DNA of 64,000 bases from Molossus alvarezi (GCA_037176705.1 CM073887.1:29949501-30013500); one strand, 5' to 3'; shown: positions 1 to 13,626, numbered from the stretch's first letter. Notes: generated by a model from the letters alone, not told the origin. Numbers and translations: made by a program.

Positions 1-185
1 AAAACAAAACAAAACAAGTACATTCAGAAATAAAAATCTACCTTTGCCAAGTTTTTCAAGGTGAGAAATGCAATGTGTACAATCTATTCTTGCCTATGTT
101 TTTTTTTAGCTAAAAAAAGATTTCTTTTATATTTAAAAAAGAGATAAATTCAAGATCCTTTGAAAATAAAAAGAATATTATTGAT

Positions 186-347
186 CATAACTTAAATGCA
201 AAAGTAATATAAAATTAAGTCAGAGGAAGACAATTATCATCACAAGATCTCACTGCATTGTAGAATTATAATTTGCTAGACCATAACTTAAATGCTGAAC
301 TAATGTAAAATTAAGTTAGAGGAAGACAATTACCACCCCAAGATCTC
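186..347. repeat. 66-bp direct duplication, two copies 96 bp apart
   Basis: Copy 1 is 186-251 and copy 2 is 282-347. Both start CATAACTTAAATGC and end AAGATCTC. By eye 58 of 66 positions match with no gap. The 30 bp between them are not repeated. It looks like an old local segmental duplication rather than a known transposon. Confidence 0.8.
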
Positions 348-1639
348 CTTTGTTATTGACTTAAATATTCATCTTATAATCAGAAATTAACCAAATTTTA
401 TTATTGGTATAAATTACATAAAATATTTTTCTATATAATAAATAATTATATTATCATGATACACTACCATTGTTGAGCAGCTATCCTCAAAGAATTGAGA
501 CAAGAATGTGCACTACATTTTTTTCTCAGTCTATTTCATGTATTTAAAGGTGCATTATTGATTAGAAAATCCTCTGGAAAATAATTCTTCCTTAAGAGGT
601 TGCAGGTAATTCTTGCTTATGTCCTCGTTCTGTATAGAAAGAATAACAAAGCAAAAAGAAAGGTCACAGGAACCAACAAATACGGATTACATTCTAGAAC
701 CACAATACTCTATTAGATTAACAATCGACCTGGAAAAGATAAAGTACACGTGTCTGACTTCACCAGGGGATGGAAAAAAAACAAAACAGAAAAACCCAGC
801 CTGCGCATGTTCCCAAACTTTACCGTGACTAGAGCAGTGAAGCTTTCTCAGAAGTCAAGAACTTTTGGAATATACCACAATACAAAGCATTCATGAGGAG
901 AGACTCCTAACTGAAACCTACACGGTCATCGCACTTTCTGGGACTCAGGACCCTGTTACCCTCTCCAATATTATTAACACATAAGCTGCTGTCTATGTGG
1001 GTTATTTTCATCCACTTATATTTATCACATTAGAAATAAATCAAAACATTTAAATGGGTATTTATTAATGTGTTAAAAGTAACCATAATAAACCCATTAC
1101 ATGTAGCCATAAATAACACATTCTTTTTAAAGCTGTATTTTCAGAAAACAGTGAGGAGACTCATAATGTTTTACATTTTTCAAATCGTTTAAATGTCTGA
1201 CTGAATAGGACAGGCCAGGTCCCTGTATCTGCATGTGCATGGAATTGCTGTGACATTACTCTTGACCACCTGTGTCATGCAGCCTGTGCAAAACTGCACT
1301 CTACTTCTGTGACAATCTAATTTGGGAGACTGATATAAAAAAACACAAGCGATATCTTAGTATTATTATGAAGATTGCTTTCACTTTGTAGCTCCACTGA
1401 GAGGATCCACTTTGAGACTTGCTCTACTAGGAAATCAATTTGAACTATTAACAGTTTGTGGATTCGTAGCATTGGATCATAGAAAACTGAAATTCAGCAG
1501 TATAGCTCACAGTATAGATTTGAGGGGAATATGAGGACAGTAATCCTATTCAGGGTATATGCATTTAGCCAATTGTTTTTTTTTCTTTCTTTCTTTCTTT
1601 CCCACTAATGCTTCAAAGAAGAGATCGTATCAGTTATAA

Positions 1640-1775
1640 AAATGGTGACAGCGATTGTTTCTTGAAATCTTGCTATGTGTCAGTCACTCTGCTAAATATT
1701 TTAATTTCTCCATCTCATTCAGTTCTTACAACAGCTGTATAAGTATAGTTATTATCTCCAAAGTTAAGATGGGGA
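1640..1775 (+). repeat. MIR-type SINE relic
   Basis: The order of features matches the MIR core: TGCTATGTGTCAGTCACTCTGCTAA, then TCTCATTCAGTTCTTACAACA, then ATTATCTCC and AAGATGGGGAAG. This is the pan-mammalian SINE pattern (size and order class, decimal-rounded count of matching blocks not computed). It is diverged and without readable ends. Confidence 0.6.
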
Positions 1776-3396
1776 AGTTGTGACAGACAGAATAACTCTG
1801 CCCTGGCACCCCAGTTGGTTCTATAGCATGATTTGCCTTAGAGCTGTCTGCATCCAGAAAATGGAGTTGATCTCTCTTTGTCACATTCCCCTATTACCTC
1901 TCAAAAAAAGGTTAGGGTGTAGAAACTTAACAGTTATGATGAATATATGCAAGTATGTTATTGTTTTTTACAAATAAAGGTAAAAAACAATAATAAATGT
2001 CCCCAGTGAAAATCTGCATTTGTCTTCAATTACTAACATCTCCATCATCAGGTAACTTATATTGTTCTGTGGGCACCAAATTAATAATAAATGCACATAT
2101 GTACAATATTATAGCTGCAAAGTTAAAAAACACCTTGCATAATATATTTATATAATAAATTCTGCTGTTAAATCCTAAATAAAACTTTTGATGGACAAAA
2201 TGTGGCAAATGATAAAATATACCTCTTGTAGGTAGGGAGAGAAGGACTCAAAGGTGACTCTAAAAGATATAGGTAAAATTTTATTCACAGCAGAGTGATT
2301 GATGCATAGTTGTTCACTTTATAATAATTATTTTTAGTAATATATTTATATATGGTATTTTGTTGGCATTACTTTTTCATAAACACTAGGAGTCACATTC
2401 CTGCTGAAGACAAGTGTATGCAAAAACTAAGCCTTACATAATGATGTCTGTATTTCTTCAATAATTTGTCACCTAAAATGTATTTTATGCTTCATAAAAA
2501 TGCTGATGTGTGACTCATATTTAAAAAAAAGAAAGAAAAGTGTCTCTCAGATTGGAAGGGTGATTTGAATGGATTAATGGGTTTTAGAAGAAAATACAAC
2601 TCAGAAATCTCATTAATGCAAGAATACAGTGGAATCCCACTGACTCTGTTGTATACAGAATATAGTAAAGTAACATAAGAAAGGGCAGGAAGTTTTTCAA
2701 GAAAGTTTACAAACAGTCTGGGCTTAGGGTAGTGTCAGGTTCTAATGTCTTCACATTCCTGATTGTGGAGTATAGCTTGCAGCAACTGAAGGAGGGCAGA
2801 GATATGTTCATTCAAAAATGTTATGGGCTTTGTAATAATCACCAAACTTACTATGTAACTGACAACTGACCATCACACACCACCTTACTACTTGGTTATG
2901 TTCATAAATTTCAACAACAATCAATGTTAAGTTGATAGTCACTGATTTATAACACACATCAAACTTAGGTTAATGTTATTGGAAGCTTACTGATACAAAT
3001 CAATTTTTTGCATAAAAACAGGTACGTGTTTTTCTTCTTTTAAATTTTATCCATTGGACTTTGAATTTATAGTCTTTTATGCACAAATATAATTATAAAG
3101 ATTAGCTGACAACTACTAAGTTTTCTATTTTTTTTATAAAATATGACTTGAATCTAGTTCTTACCACTGTAATGTAGTACTCTTTGGACTTAAAATGTTT
3201 AATTGTCTGATAAAGATTGCACATTTTAAAATATAAGTACTTTAAAACATTTATAAAACAATAAAGATTTTTTGAAATAATCTGGAGTCATTTAAAATGT
3301 ATATGTATGATAGATAGAAATAATTGTATGTGCTAGAAGACAATTATAAGATAATTATTAAGACAGTCATATTTATGTTTGAATACCTTTTATTTT

Positions 3397-3658
3397 ATTT
3401 ATTTATTATTTTTTTTATCCTCACCCGAGGACACTTTTTTCTAATTTTCGTTCAGATAGAGTGGGAGGGAGAGAGAGGATGAGAGAGAGAGAGAGAAACA
3501 TTGATGTGAAAGGGACACATCGAGTGGCTGCCACCTGCCCTACCAACCAGGGCCGGGGCCAAACTGCAACTGAGGAACACGCCCTTAGCAGGAACCGAAC
3601 CCAGGTCTCTCTGGACCACAGGCCGACACTCTAACCACTGAGCCAAACAGGCCAGGGC
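3397..3658 (-). mobile_element. Ves SINE, group A, full length
   Basis: This reads in reverse: tRNA-like head at the right end (CTGAGCCAAACAGGCCAGGGC, antisense), GA-rich middle, and tail ATCCTCACCCGAGGAC at the left. The TSD AATACCTTTTATTTT at 3382-3396 matches AATACCTTTTCTTTT at 3659-3673 (one mismatch), which fixes both ends. The 64-codon frame inside it is not a gene. Confidence 0.93.
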
Positions 3659-4274
3659 AATACCTTTTCTTTTAAATAATAAAAATAGATGGACATATGG
3701 CTGGATGGACTAAGTTGTTGACTCTTTACACTAAAAACAAATTTAATAAGAATGACTGTCTTAAGTTGAAGAAACAAATAATTTTACAAATCACTACATT
3801 TTCATTGCACTCCTCAGGCTAGACTTAATGGATCTTTTCAATTGAAATAAAAATGTTTAGGGAAATTTTTGTATTTAAACAATTATCCTACTCTTTATAG
3901 ATGATTTTAGAATGTAAACATTTTAAGCAACAATGGTTTGGCTTTCAAACTACCAAGATTTCTAAATCATTGCTTAGCATCTAAAGAACACATGCTATCG
4001 CTGAATCATGCAAGGTGCAGTTAGACTGGATAAAGATGATTGTGGAAATCATCACAACCAGGAAAGGAAGCTACTCAGGTTAGGATCTGACAAGGAAAGA
4101 CTACACGTGGGTAGTCTGGACGTGTTGAAACGAGGCAGCAGAGGAAATGGAGAGCAGGGGTAAGCATATGTGGAAGGGGCAGGCCTCAGTTAACCCTGAC
4201 TGCATCCCAGGAATCTCATCGCAGTGTCCTGCACCGGTTACGTCTGATTGATCAAGTGATACAAAATTCTGAGA

Positions 4275-4499
4275 GGTTGCCCGGTCGGTGTGGCTCAGTG
4301 GCTGAGTGTGGACCCATGCACTAAGAGGTCACTGGTTCGATTCCCAGTCAGGGCACATGCCCAGGTTGTGGGCCCAATCCCCAGTGTGGGTCATGCAGGA
4401 GGCGGCCAATCGATGTTCCCTCTCATCAATGTTTCTATCTCTCTCTCCCTTTCCCTTCTTCTTTCTCTAAAACCAATAAAGGAAAAAAAAAATTAAAAA
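4275..4499 (+). mobile_element. Ves SINE, group B, full length
   Basis: The tRNA-like head has an A box (GTGTGGCTCAGTGGCTGAG) and a B box (GGTTCGATTCC), followed by the pyrimidine-rich body and an AATAAAGGAAAA tail. The TSD AAAATTCTGAGA is present at 4263-4274 and 4500-4511. Confidence 0.93.
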
Positions 4500-4657
4500 A
4501 AAATTCTGAGATGTCACACATTGAGATCTCTAGTGTGAAACAAAATAAAAGTATGATTTAAGTTAGTACACTGAGGTTTTGTCTAAAACCTTGAATTAAT
4601 TCAAGTTTTTAAGTATAGAAACAGACCCCAAATACTGCCAGTATAAAAAATGATATA

Positions 4658-4906
4658 GCCCTGGCCGGTTTGGCTCAGCAGTTGGAGTGTCGGCCTGCGG
4701 TCCAGAGAGACCTGGGTTCGGTTCCCGCTAAGGGCGCGTACCCCGGTTGCAGTTTGTCCCCGGCCCTGGTCGGTTGTGCGGGTGGCAGCCACTCAATGTG
4801 TCCCTTCACATCGATGTTTCTCTCTCTCTCTCTGTTCCTCTCTCTCCCTCCCACTCTACCTGAACAAAAAATGGAAAAATGTCCTCGGGTGAGAATAATA
4901 ATAAAA
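4658..4906 (+). mobile_element. Ves SINE, group A, full length
   Basis: Starts GCCCTGGCCGGTTTGGCTCA, carries the anticodon-arm sequence GGTCCAGAGAGACC and the tail GTCCTCGGGTGAG. The TSD AAAAAATGATATA is found at 4645-4657 and 4907-4919. Confidence 0.94.
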
Positions 4907-5410
4907 AAAAAATGATATATAAGACTTCTATGTAGGAGTATAGTTTTGGAAAATATATATTCTCTGAAATTTAGAGAATTGTTCTTTTTGTTTCAAAAGT
5001 TGTTATGTAAACTAGATTCCTACAAAGAATGTAATTTTATTTCCTCTAGGGAACTCGAATAAAAGTACTGCAATCAGTACAATTCTTTAAAAGGTACTTT
5101 TATTCCTTAACAGCTAAGTTAACTGGAGAAGGTAGTACACATAATCTATGTATCAAAAAATTTAATTCCATTTATAATTATTCCAAATATATGACAAATG
5201 GATTATATTTTAAAAAGCATTGAATTGCAGACTGGGGAGGATAAGGTTGACGGGGCCTTCGGTGAACCTTAGGGTTTGCTTTACGCATCGCTTTACACAT
5301 AGGGTTTGCTTTACAAATTGATCGGTCAGCAACACGAGGAGCACTGAGTATTGGCCGAAAAGTATTCTGATAAATTAATTTTGAACTTGTGAATGTGCTT
5401 CTATTTCTAA

Positions 5411-5653
<243 letters not shown>

Positions 5654-7007
5654 TGATATTGGCTGTTATTTATGCAGGTTTTATATTTGAGGCAAAATAA
5701 TATATTATTTATTCCTATTTACTTGTCTGTAATTAAAATAAAAGCAATGGAAGCAAAATACAAAAATTGAATACAACACAATAAGTTCTCCTGCTCTTTA
5801 ATTTATTACATTTCCAGTCTTGAGAAACGATGTTCCCTTTAACAAATGAGAGAAAATAGCGTGTATATAATCTCGTGGGGAATTGGGGTATAGTCAATGT
5901 AGGTTTCCTCTTACTCTTCATCTCATTTTTTTCACGAGGTCTTGTGAAATGAACAATTTAGATTTACTTAGAAAATATAATTTATTAATGTGTACCTTAT
6001 ATGATTTATATATATTAAGGGTTATTTTTGCAAGATAGTAAGAAATCATAATTATTTTTATACCACAATAGTGATCTATAACGCCACATAAATATGTGTA
6101 GACCAAAACATGTAACAGTAAAGGTATCTGTGTTACTGTATGTTCCCACACAAGTTCAGACATACACCAAACACCCAAAATTAGATAAATTATTGGAAGA
6201 CCTCATCATGTAACCCTCTCTTTATACTCATTTTTAAGGTTGTCATGACCGTGAAATATGAGTAAAATAGATATTAATGCCATGGTTTAGAGCTTTTATT
6301 TTCAACCCTTATTTTCAGCCTACTAGTTGTCAGTGTTGTTGTTGAATATTGACATATGGAAGTGGGCCAAACTAGGTTTACAGTCAAAACAAATAAATTA
6401 CACAATAACTAATAAATAATAATGCAAGGATAAACTCTGTGTTTCAGTAGCTCACAACTGTAAACCTACTCTTGCCAACCCTGTATAGAAATGACAATTT
6501 ATACCTTGAAGTCATAAAATGAGAAGAAAGAAATTGTGAGAGTGAGAAAATATAGGTCAGCTTCCCTCCTGATATTCTGTAGGACACAGTAATTTAATGA
6601 CCTCTTAATTTAAATAAAGGGAATAATTTAACTCAATATATCTGTGATTATTTAAAATACATAAAACCATTCTAATTTAAAATATCTTACTTATAGGGTA
6701 AATTCTAAATAGTATCATTACCATTTTTAATCTGTAGTTTACAAATAAGAAAACATTTAAAATTATACATGCAATTTTATTTAGTTGTATTATTATACCA
6801 TTTTAATACTAAATAAATCCATTTTGAATAAGGTGTGTATGTGTGTACATGTGTAAATAAATAGATATATAAAAATATAAATATTTATTTCTGATATGGC
6901 AAATCATTCAATTTTGTACCCCATTCATATTTTTATAAAAGCATTATGGATTAGAAATCTGGGCTAACACACAGGTATAAAAAAATGTGGCATCAAATTA
7001 TTATTTA

Positions 7008-7213
7008 TTTATGTTTTCCTTTATTGAAGTTTTAGAAAAGAAGGGAGAGGGAGAGAGAGATATCGATGAGAGAGAACATCAATTGGCCGCCTCCTGCATG
7101 CCCCCCACTGGGGATTGGACCCAAAACCTGGGCATGTACCCTGACCAGGAATCAAACTGGTGACCTCTTGGTGCATGGATCAATGCTCAACCACTGAGCC
7201 TCACCGGCAGGGC
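7008..7213 (-). mobile_element. Ves SINE, group B
   Basis: Antisense copy, with the head at the right (CTCAACCACTGAGCCTCACC) and the TTTATTGAAG tail at the left. The TSD TCAAATTATTATTTA is exact at 6993-7007 and 7214-7228. Confidence 0.94.
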
Positions 7214-7588
7214 TCAAATTATTATTTAAATGAAAGCAAAATAATTCGACAGGAGAGTTTCTCTCTGATTCCTACAGGACCAGCAGTTTTGTAGCTAATG
7301 GACACTGATGTGTTCATTATGTCACAGACATAGAAACTTCAGTTACTAATATAATAAATTAATCTGCAAAATCCATATTTTCATCACAAAATGTCACCTC
7401 ATGAATTTGGTTTATGAATTTAGAGACAAAGAATCTTCTTCCAGCATTACCTGTGTGCTGTCTCGAGTATCAGTAAATGCTTCAACACCATCGACTCATG
7501 CCTTGAAGAATGTGCTTTTCCGGAACATTTTTCAATCACTGTAGATAAGTTAATTTTGCTATTTGCAATGTAAAGATAAAAAAAAACA

Positions 7589-7855
7589 GCCCTGGCCAGT
7601 TTGGCTCATCGGTTAAAGCGTCGGCCTGCGGTCCAGAGAGACCCGGGTTCGGTTCCCGCTAAGGGCACGTACTTCGGTTGCAGTTTGTCCCCGGCCCTGG
7701 TTGGTCGTGCGGGTGGCAACCACTCGATGTGTCCCTTCACATCGATGTTTCTCTCTCTCTCTCCCTTCCTCTCTCTCCCTCCCACTCTATCTGTACAAAA
7801 AATGGAAAAATATCCTCGGGTGAGGATAAAAAAAAAAAAAAAAAAAACAAGCAAA
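7589..7855 (+). mobile_element. Ves SINE, group A, first of a head-to-tail pair
   Basis: Starts GCCCTGGCCAGTTTGGCTCA and contains GGTCCAGAGAGACC and the tail CCTCGGGTGAGGAT followed by about 20 A. It is abutted directly by a group B copy, so the A tail was probably the landing site of the second insertion. The 3' limit is set only by that junction. Confidence 0.9.
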
Positions 7856-8068
7856 GCCCAGCGGGTGTGGCTCAGTGGTTGAGCGTCGACCCATGCACCA
7901 AGAGGTCACCAGTTCGATTCCCAGTCAGGGCTCATGCCCTGGTTGTGGGACTGATCCCCAGTGGGGGGCATGAAGGAGGCAGCCAATCCATGTTCTCTCT
8001 CAAATTGATGTTTCTCTCTCTCCCTCTCCCTTACACTTTCTCTAAAATCAATATGAAAAAAAAATTTT
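7856..8068 (+). mobile_element. Ves SINE, group B, inserted at the A tail of the preceding copy
   Basis: Head AGCCCAGCGGGTGTGGCTCA, B box AGTTCGATTCCC and a TCTAAAATCAATATGAAAA end. It starts within a few bases of the neighbouring SINE's poly(A). The 139-codon frame that spans both elements is an artefact of the repeats. Confidence 0.88.
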
Positions 8069-9289
8069 TTTTTAAATCAACCAAAAACTTGATGTGAGTT
8101 TGTGATAGATATGTCTGGACAAGAGGGACATGAAGTTTACTTAGTTGAATTTCTTTCTTTTTAAAGCCTTTAGGTACTTAGACTTCCTCCTAAAGCATCT
8201 ACAGTAGAAATTATATAGAATTATGTTTATTTATATATCTCTATATACCTGAGTATATACAGATAAAAATAATATATATGTGTGTGTAAATTATATATAA
8301 ATTTCTACAGAAAATAAAAAATTGAATAGGAAGTAGAAACCAAACACCAATGATTATAGCCCTAACTCATTTTTCTCAGACTGAGAATCTTTATCCACAA
8401 CCTTTGTCACATCAGCAGTGACAAAGCAAGGGAAATTAGTTATTAAGAACTGATTTACTGCATCAGGTTTTGTGAGTCATAGCTCCTGGAGATCTTACAA
8501 TCATTCTACATATGAGATTATGCAGAAATACATATTGTAAAATAAAAAAGATATGTAAGAATAGAAAAGTAGCATTTTTATATTACATGAAATAAAAATT
8601 TACTAAAATTTCTATGGTCTTATGGAAAAGTAAGAAAAAAAGACTAAGAAAAATCAAGTTTGTATTTTAAGAAGAGAGCAATAATTAGTGTGTTTGTGTT
8701 TAAATTTATAAAATTTCTATTGCTTTGGATATTGAAATTAATATACAAGACTATTTCAACTAACCAATATGTATTTTAAAGCACTAAGAATAATATAGAG
8801 AATAGTGAATTGATTAAAACCATGATATCCCACTTATAATTGTTAAATGTAGAATATAGAAGCATTTGTTTACACCATATATATATGTGTGTGAGTGAGT
8901 GTGTGTGTATTTCTTTTGTAAATATTCTAGTCTGTTTATATGAAATAAAGGGTAGAATAGATAAACTTTTATTTCATATTGTTTTATTTTTTATTCCTTA
9001 TTGTGAGATAAGCTTAAATAATTAGACTATGTATGAAGAGACACTTTCATGATATACAAGATTATAGTAGTAGAAAAAAGAAGAAATTGGTCATGTTATG
9101 CTTTGAGATGAATGTTGAGCAAAATAATTACTTCTTATTTGAACTTACTTTGTTTTCTATGTTTAAACAAGAAAGATTTCAATTCTAGAGTATGAAAGCT
9201 ATTTGGTGTAATATTCCACTAGATTTAAGTGTTTAATTATAAAATAATTTTATGAGAAAATTGTTGAGTATTAAGTGAGAAGAACATTT

Positions 9290-9798
9290 TTTTGTTCTAA
9301 ACAGAACCAATAGGATTATTTATATCTATATGTTTATCTGCATTTGTCTCTTTGTGTCTATGCCTTTAACTGGCTCAGATGGTGGTGGATAGGTGGCATG
9401 TTTGAAATTTGTAGGGCAAGCCAGCCAACAAGAAAATCAGATAAGAGTTGATGTTGTAGTCTTGAGTCTCTGATCCACAGGTAAGGTCAACAGACTGGAA
9501 ATTCAGACACAAATTGCTGTTACAGTCTTGAGTCTGAAATCTGTCGGCAGACTGAAAACTCAAGTAGTATTTCTATGTTAAAGTTTGAGGCAGAATTACT
9601 TCTTTGGGAAATCTCATTCTTAAATCTTAAAGCCTTCAACTGACTGGATCAGGCTCATTCACCTTAGGGAGGGTGATCTGTTTTATTTAAAGTCAACTAA
9701 TTGTAAACATTAATCACCTTCACAAAGACATCTAAAAGAGTGCTTGACCAAACAACTGGGTACCATAGTCTATTTGACATATAAAATTAACCATCACA
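9290..9798 (-). mobile_element. Ancient LTR-like interspersed repeat
   Basis: Read on the minus strand it begins TGTGATGGTTAATTTTATAT and ends near CCTATTGGTTCTGTTTAGAAC. This matches my memory of an old mammalian repeat with TG..CA-type ends and internal short tandem units. The internal units are visible here as repeats of the kind AGTCTTGAGTCT at about 9460 and 9523. It contains no coding capacity. I do not assign a family name. Confidence 0.5.
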
Positions 9799-9810
9799 TC
9801 TTACTATCTG

Positions 9811-9911
9811 CTTTAGTCAAGGACCTTGTTTGATTAATGTTAGTATTCCCGACACGCTTAGTACAGTGTCTTACACATGGCAGGTGGTCAAGTAACACTT
9901 GTTAAATGAAT
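9811..9911 (+). repeat. L2 LINE 3' end relic
   Basis: The series GGACCTTGTTTGATTAATGT, CTTAGTACAGTGTCTTACAC and CAAGTAACACTTGTTAAATG follows the well-known L2 3' end order (a time-worn 'assigned cause, stored value, gap, tail' pattern of CAGTGCCTGGCACATAGTAG then AATAAATGCTTGTTGAATGA). It is diverged and has no readable TSD. Confidence 0.55.
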
Positions 9912-10211
9912 TTAGTAAAAATCTCTGGGACTCTTTATTCTTCTTTGCATCCTCTAAGTTTAAAAATGTATACATCTGATTTTTTCCTTACTGCACTACT
10001 TATTTTACAATTCCCACAAAATAGTGTTCTTCTTCTACTGTGTTTTAGAAAAATGTTTCATAGAATCATTTATCATTTCATTGTTTCAAGTAAATATAAT
10101 CTCATGAGTCTGTTAATTCAGGATCACATAGTCAGAATGTACTGTGCAGATACTCTGTATAAGATAGTTGGAAGTTCCATTATATATATTAAAAAAAAGA
10201 TTTGTTCCTTT

Positions 10212-10408
10212 AGCCCAGCTGGTGTGACTCAGTGGATTGAATGTCATCCCATGGGCTGAGATGACCGGGTTCAATTCCCGGTCAGGGCACATGCTGGGGT
10301 TGCAGGCTTGATCTCAGTGGGGGGCATTCAGGCAGTAGCCGGTTTATATTTCCATCTCTCTCTTCCTTCCTCTCTCTCTAAAAAATCAATTGAAACCCTT
10401 TTTTTTTT
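10212..10408 (+). mobile_element. Ves SINE, group B2, diverged
   Basis: Head AGCCCAGCTGGTGTGACTCA, then CATGGGCTGAGATGACC and a B box GGTTCAATTCCC, with a CTCTCTAAAAAATCAATTGA tail. The 3' end runs into a T tract at 10398, and no TSD is clear. Confidence 0.85.
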
Positions 10409-11046
10409 TTTTAAGTTAGGTCATTTGGCTTTTAGAAGATAAATCTGGAGTGCAAGTAATGGAAAAGAATCTTTTGCGAACATGCTTTTTCCCCCGAAAA
10501 AGGATTATATTTTTCAAATTCGTTGTTGATATTAAGAGAATAGCAGTGCAATTCCAAAAATAACTCACCGACCAGTTAAGTTAGATAAAAAAAATGAAAT
10601 GTTTAGAATATAGAATCTTCCATCAAACCTTTCAGAAGATGCTGTTTGCTTGCTCAAAATAAAATTTCAATTTTGGTGCAATGTCAAATTGCATCAGGTT
10701 TCAGCGTCTGCGAGTGAGTTAGTAAGAATTTGTACAACATGGTTTCAGTTATACTTTCATCTTTTTATTTTCTTTTTTGTTATATTGCCTTACTAGATAT
10801 AATTCTTGCTATATTTATCCTAGTTGTACATGCTATTTCATTTTGTCACCAACAGTATGAACCTCAAGCAAATAAAATTCTACTCCAGACTTATGAATTC
10901 AGGACTAAAACTGAAATAAGTGTGGCAAAATGTTTAAATTATAAGCTCGAGGATGACAGACTTTTCTAAGCTTACCAACTTTTTGACTCTTCTGGTTGTT
11001 AACTATTGTGTCATGCTTCCATATCATTGTCTTAATCTTTAATACT

Positions 11047-11249
11047 CTAAAGAAAATTATTTTCCTTTATTGATTTTTAGAGAAAGACGAAGGGAGAGGG
11101 AGAGAGTGAGAGAAACATCAATAAGAGAGAACACTGATTGGCTGCCTCCTGCATGCCACACAACCTGGGCATGTGCCCTGACTGGGAATCAAACCTGCAA
11201 CCTCTTGACACACGGGTCAATGCTCAACCACTGAGCCACAACAGCCAGA
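11047..11249 (-). mobile_element. Ves SINE, group B, with small internal deletion
   Basis: Antisense copy with an exact TSD CTTAATCTTTAATACT at 11031-11046 and 11250-11265. Compared with other group B copies it lacks about 20 bases where CCCCACTGGGGATTGGGCC usually sits (junction CATGCCACACAACCTGGGC near 11153). Confidence 0.93.
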
Positions 11250-12825
11250 CTTAATCTTTAATACTTTTAACTCAATTACTTCTATATTTGCTTATTATAA
11301 TCTAGCTCTTGTTCTTCACAAAACCACGGTATTAGCTATTTTTATGGTTACTAGAAAAGTTTAGGAGACATTCACACATGTCTTATATTTGGGACATAGG
11401 TGTTCTATTCCTGGTGTTAATGCTGAGTAACACTGACCTGCAGAACAACATACTTTCTGCAGGGTGTCAGATGCAAATCACCTCTAAAATGTCTGTTTGC
11501 CAGGTATGGAATTTTCACATATGGGAATTAGCCTACCTTTAGGAATAAATACTCTTAGTACTCTGTTAGAATGAAATTTTTACATAAGGATTTTGTTCAT
11601 AATGTCCAGAATACTTAGGTATCAAAAAATTGAAACAGATTTGAAGTGGGGAGCACAGATGTCCACATTTCTTTCTGTGCTGGGGTCTCCCCTCACCTCC
11701 AGCAGTGCAGCCTGCAGGGCATTCATCAGTCCCCTTCATCATTCTTCCAGCTCTCCCTTTCAGCATTTCATTGTTTCTAATCAGATTACTACTGCTCCAA
11801 ACTCTGTCTGCAAAAACACTTGCTAAACACCAGCCCCTTTATATGATGCAGACAATTTATTTCCCCATGAAGCCACTGAGCAACCTTTTGAAGTCAATAC
11901 CACTGTATGTTTTTGAAAGGTAATCGAAATGTTTCCCCACTTATTCTTTTCTCAGTGGGTCTCTATTCAAACATGGCTTAATGTACAAAGCGCAATAGAA
12001 TGATAAAAATTTGAGCTATCATCCCTTTGTGGTTATAATGATATCCTGCAAAGAGCTTCCTAAGGAGAGTAATGTAAACTACCTCTAACTAGTCCTCAGA
12101 AGATTTCTCTGTGGATTTTGAAGGAAATAAATTTATAGAATTGGTCTTTGAAGCCCTAGACTTAAAGAGGGCTTCTAATCTTTTATTAAAAAATCACAGT
12201 GTTTTAAATTCCTCCTTTGCTTCTAGTAGACAGTAAGTGTGTAAGCCTAGCATTCAGGGAACAACAGTGGGAAGTTTATAAATTGTGCAACAGCATTTTC
12301 ATGGAGTTATCTGGCATGTTAATAGGTTTAAGTAATTTTATCTAAGATAACATATTAAGTCTTCTTTAAGACATTATTGATAAGTACCAGCCAGGTTATT
12401 GGTATAAATGTGACCAGAATTATCAATGTGTCTGGCAATCTATTGCCATCATTTAAAAATATTTTTATATGAGTAATAAGGACTCACTATGCACATATAA
12501 GAGTACTTTCTATGCATTTTAGAAAGAAATCTATTTAAATTCATTTAATGTAATTTGGATTTTTCAATAGAAACTCTTAAGGGTAAAATTGAACAGTCTG
12601 ACATAAAAAGTTATTCATGCAAATGTCTTTAAACATGAAACATTTTTACTTGATATTAATAAAATTATATAAATCAATCTTATATAGATCTTTGTTTAAG
12701 ATTTAGTTTTAGTAAAAAAAATGTACTATTTCTTTTTTCAAATAAACTGATTTGCATGGTAAAAATAATACAAAAAGGCTTAGATGGAAAGTAGAATACA
12801 AAAATACATTTAAAAGTATAGTACA

Positions 12826-13625
12826 TCGGGGTCAAGTAGAATTCATTCCAGGGACACAAGGATGGTTCAACATACACAAATCAAAGCAATACATCACATT
12901 AACAAAATAAAAGATAAAATCAATGATCTTATCAATAGATACAGAAAAAAATATTTGATAAGCTACAATATTCATTTATGATTACAACACTCAATAAAAT
13001 GGATATTGAAGAAAAGTACCTCAACATAATAAAGGCCACATATGACACACCTTCAGCTAATATCATACTCAGTGTTGAAAAACTGAAAGCTTTTTCTCTA
13101 AGATATGGAACAGGACAGGGATATCCACTCTACTCTCATCACTCTTATTTAACATAGTTCTGGAAGTCCTAGCTGTAGCAATCAGACAAGAGAAGGTAGT
13201 AAAAGGCATCGAAATTGGGAAGGAAGAAGTAAAAGTGTCACTTTGTGCAGATGACAGAATTCTTTATATAACCCTAAAGAGTCCACCAAATAACTATTAG
13301 AAACAATAAACAAGTACAGTAAAGTTGCAGGATACAAAAATCCAATTCACTCTTATATACTAACAATGAAATTTGAGGAGGAAAATGAGAATAAAAACAA
13401 AAACAATTTCTTTTGCAATTACAACAAAAAGAATAAAATTCCTAGAAATAAACTTAACAGAATATGAAGGACCCATATACTAAAATTATAAAGTATTACT
13501 AGAAGAGATTGAAAAAGACATAATTTCTGTGTTCCTGAATTGGAAGACTCAATGTAATTAAAATGTCCATATTACCAAAAGCAATATACAGATTTAATGC
13601 AATCTCCATCAAAATCCCAATTTTA
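12826..13625 (+). mobile_element. L1 ORF2 fossil, reverse-transcriptase region, part 1
   Basis: Conceptual translation gives L1 ORF2 sequence starting about EFIPGTQGWFN, downstream of the RT catalytic core, with several frame breaks. It is interrupted at 13620 by two Ves insertions and resumes at 14083. It is decayed and cannot encode protein. Confidence 0.85.
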
Positions 13626-13626
13626 T

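Noticed and set aside
4290..4496. SINE heads with A and B boxes as tRNA genes
   Set aside because: No copy folds as a full tRNA with an aminoacyl stem and a matching anticodon context; they are SINE promoters, with poly(A) tails and TSDs.
7678..8097. 139-codon open frame on +
   Set aside because: It spans two tandem Ves SINEs (group A then B) and is low-complexity Leu/Ser from the TCTC tracts; not a gene.
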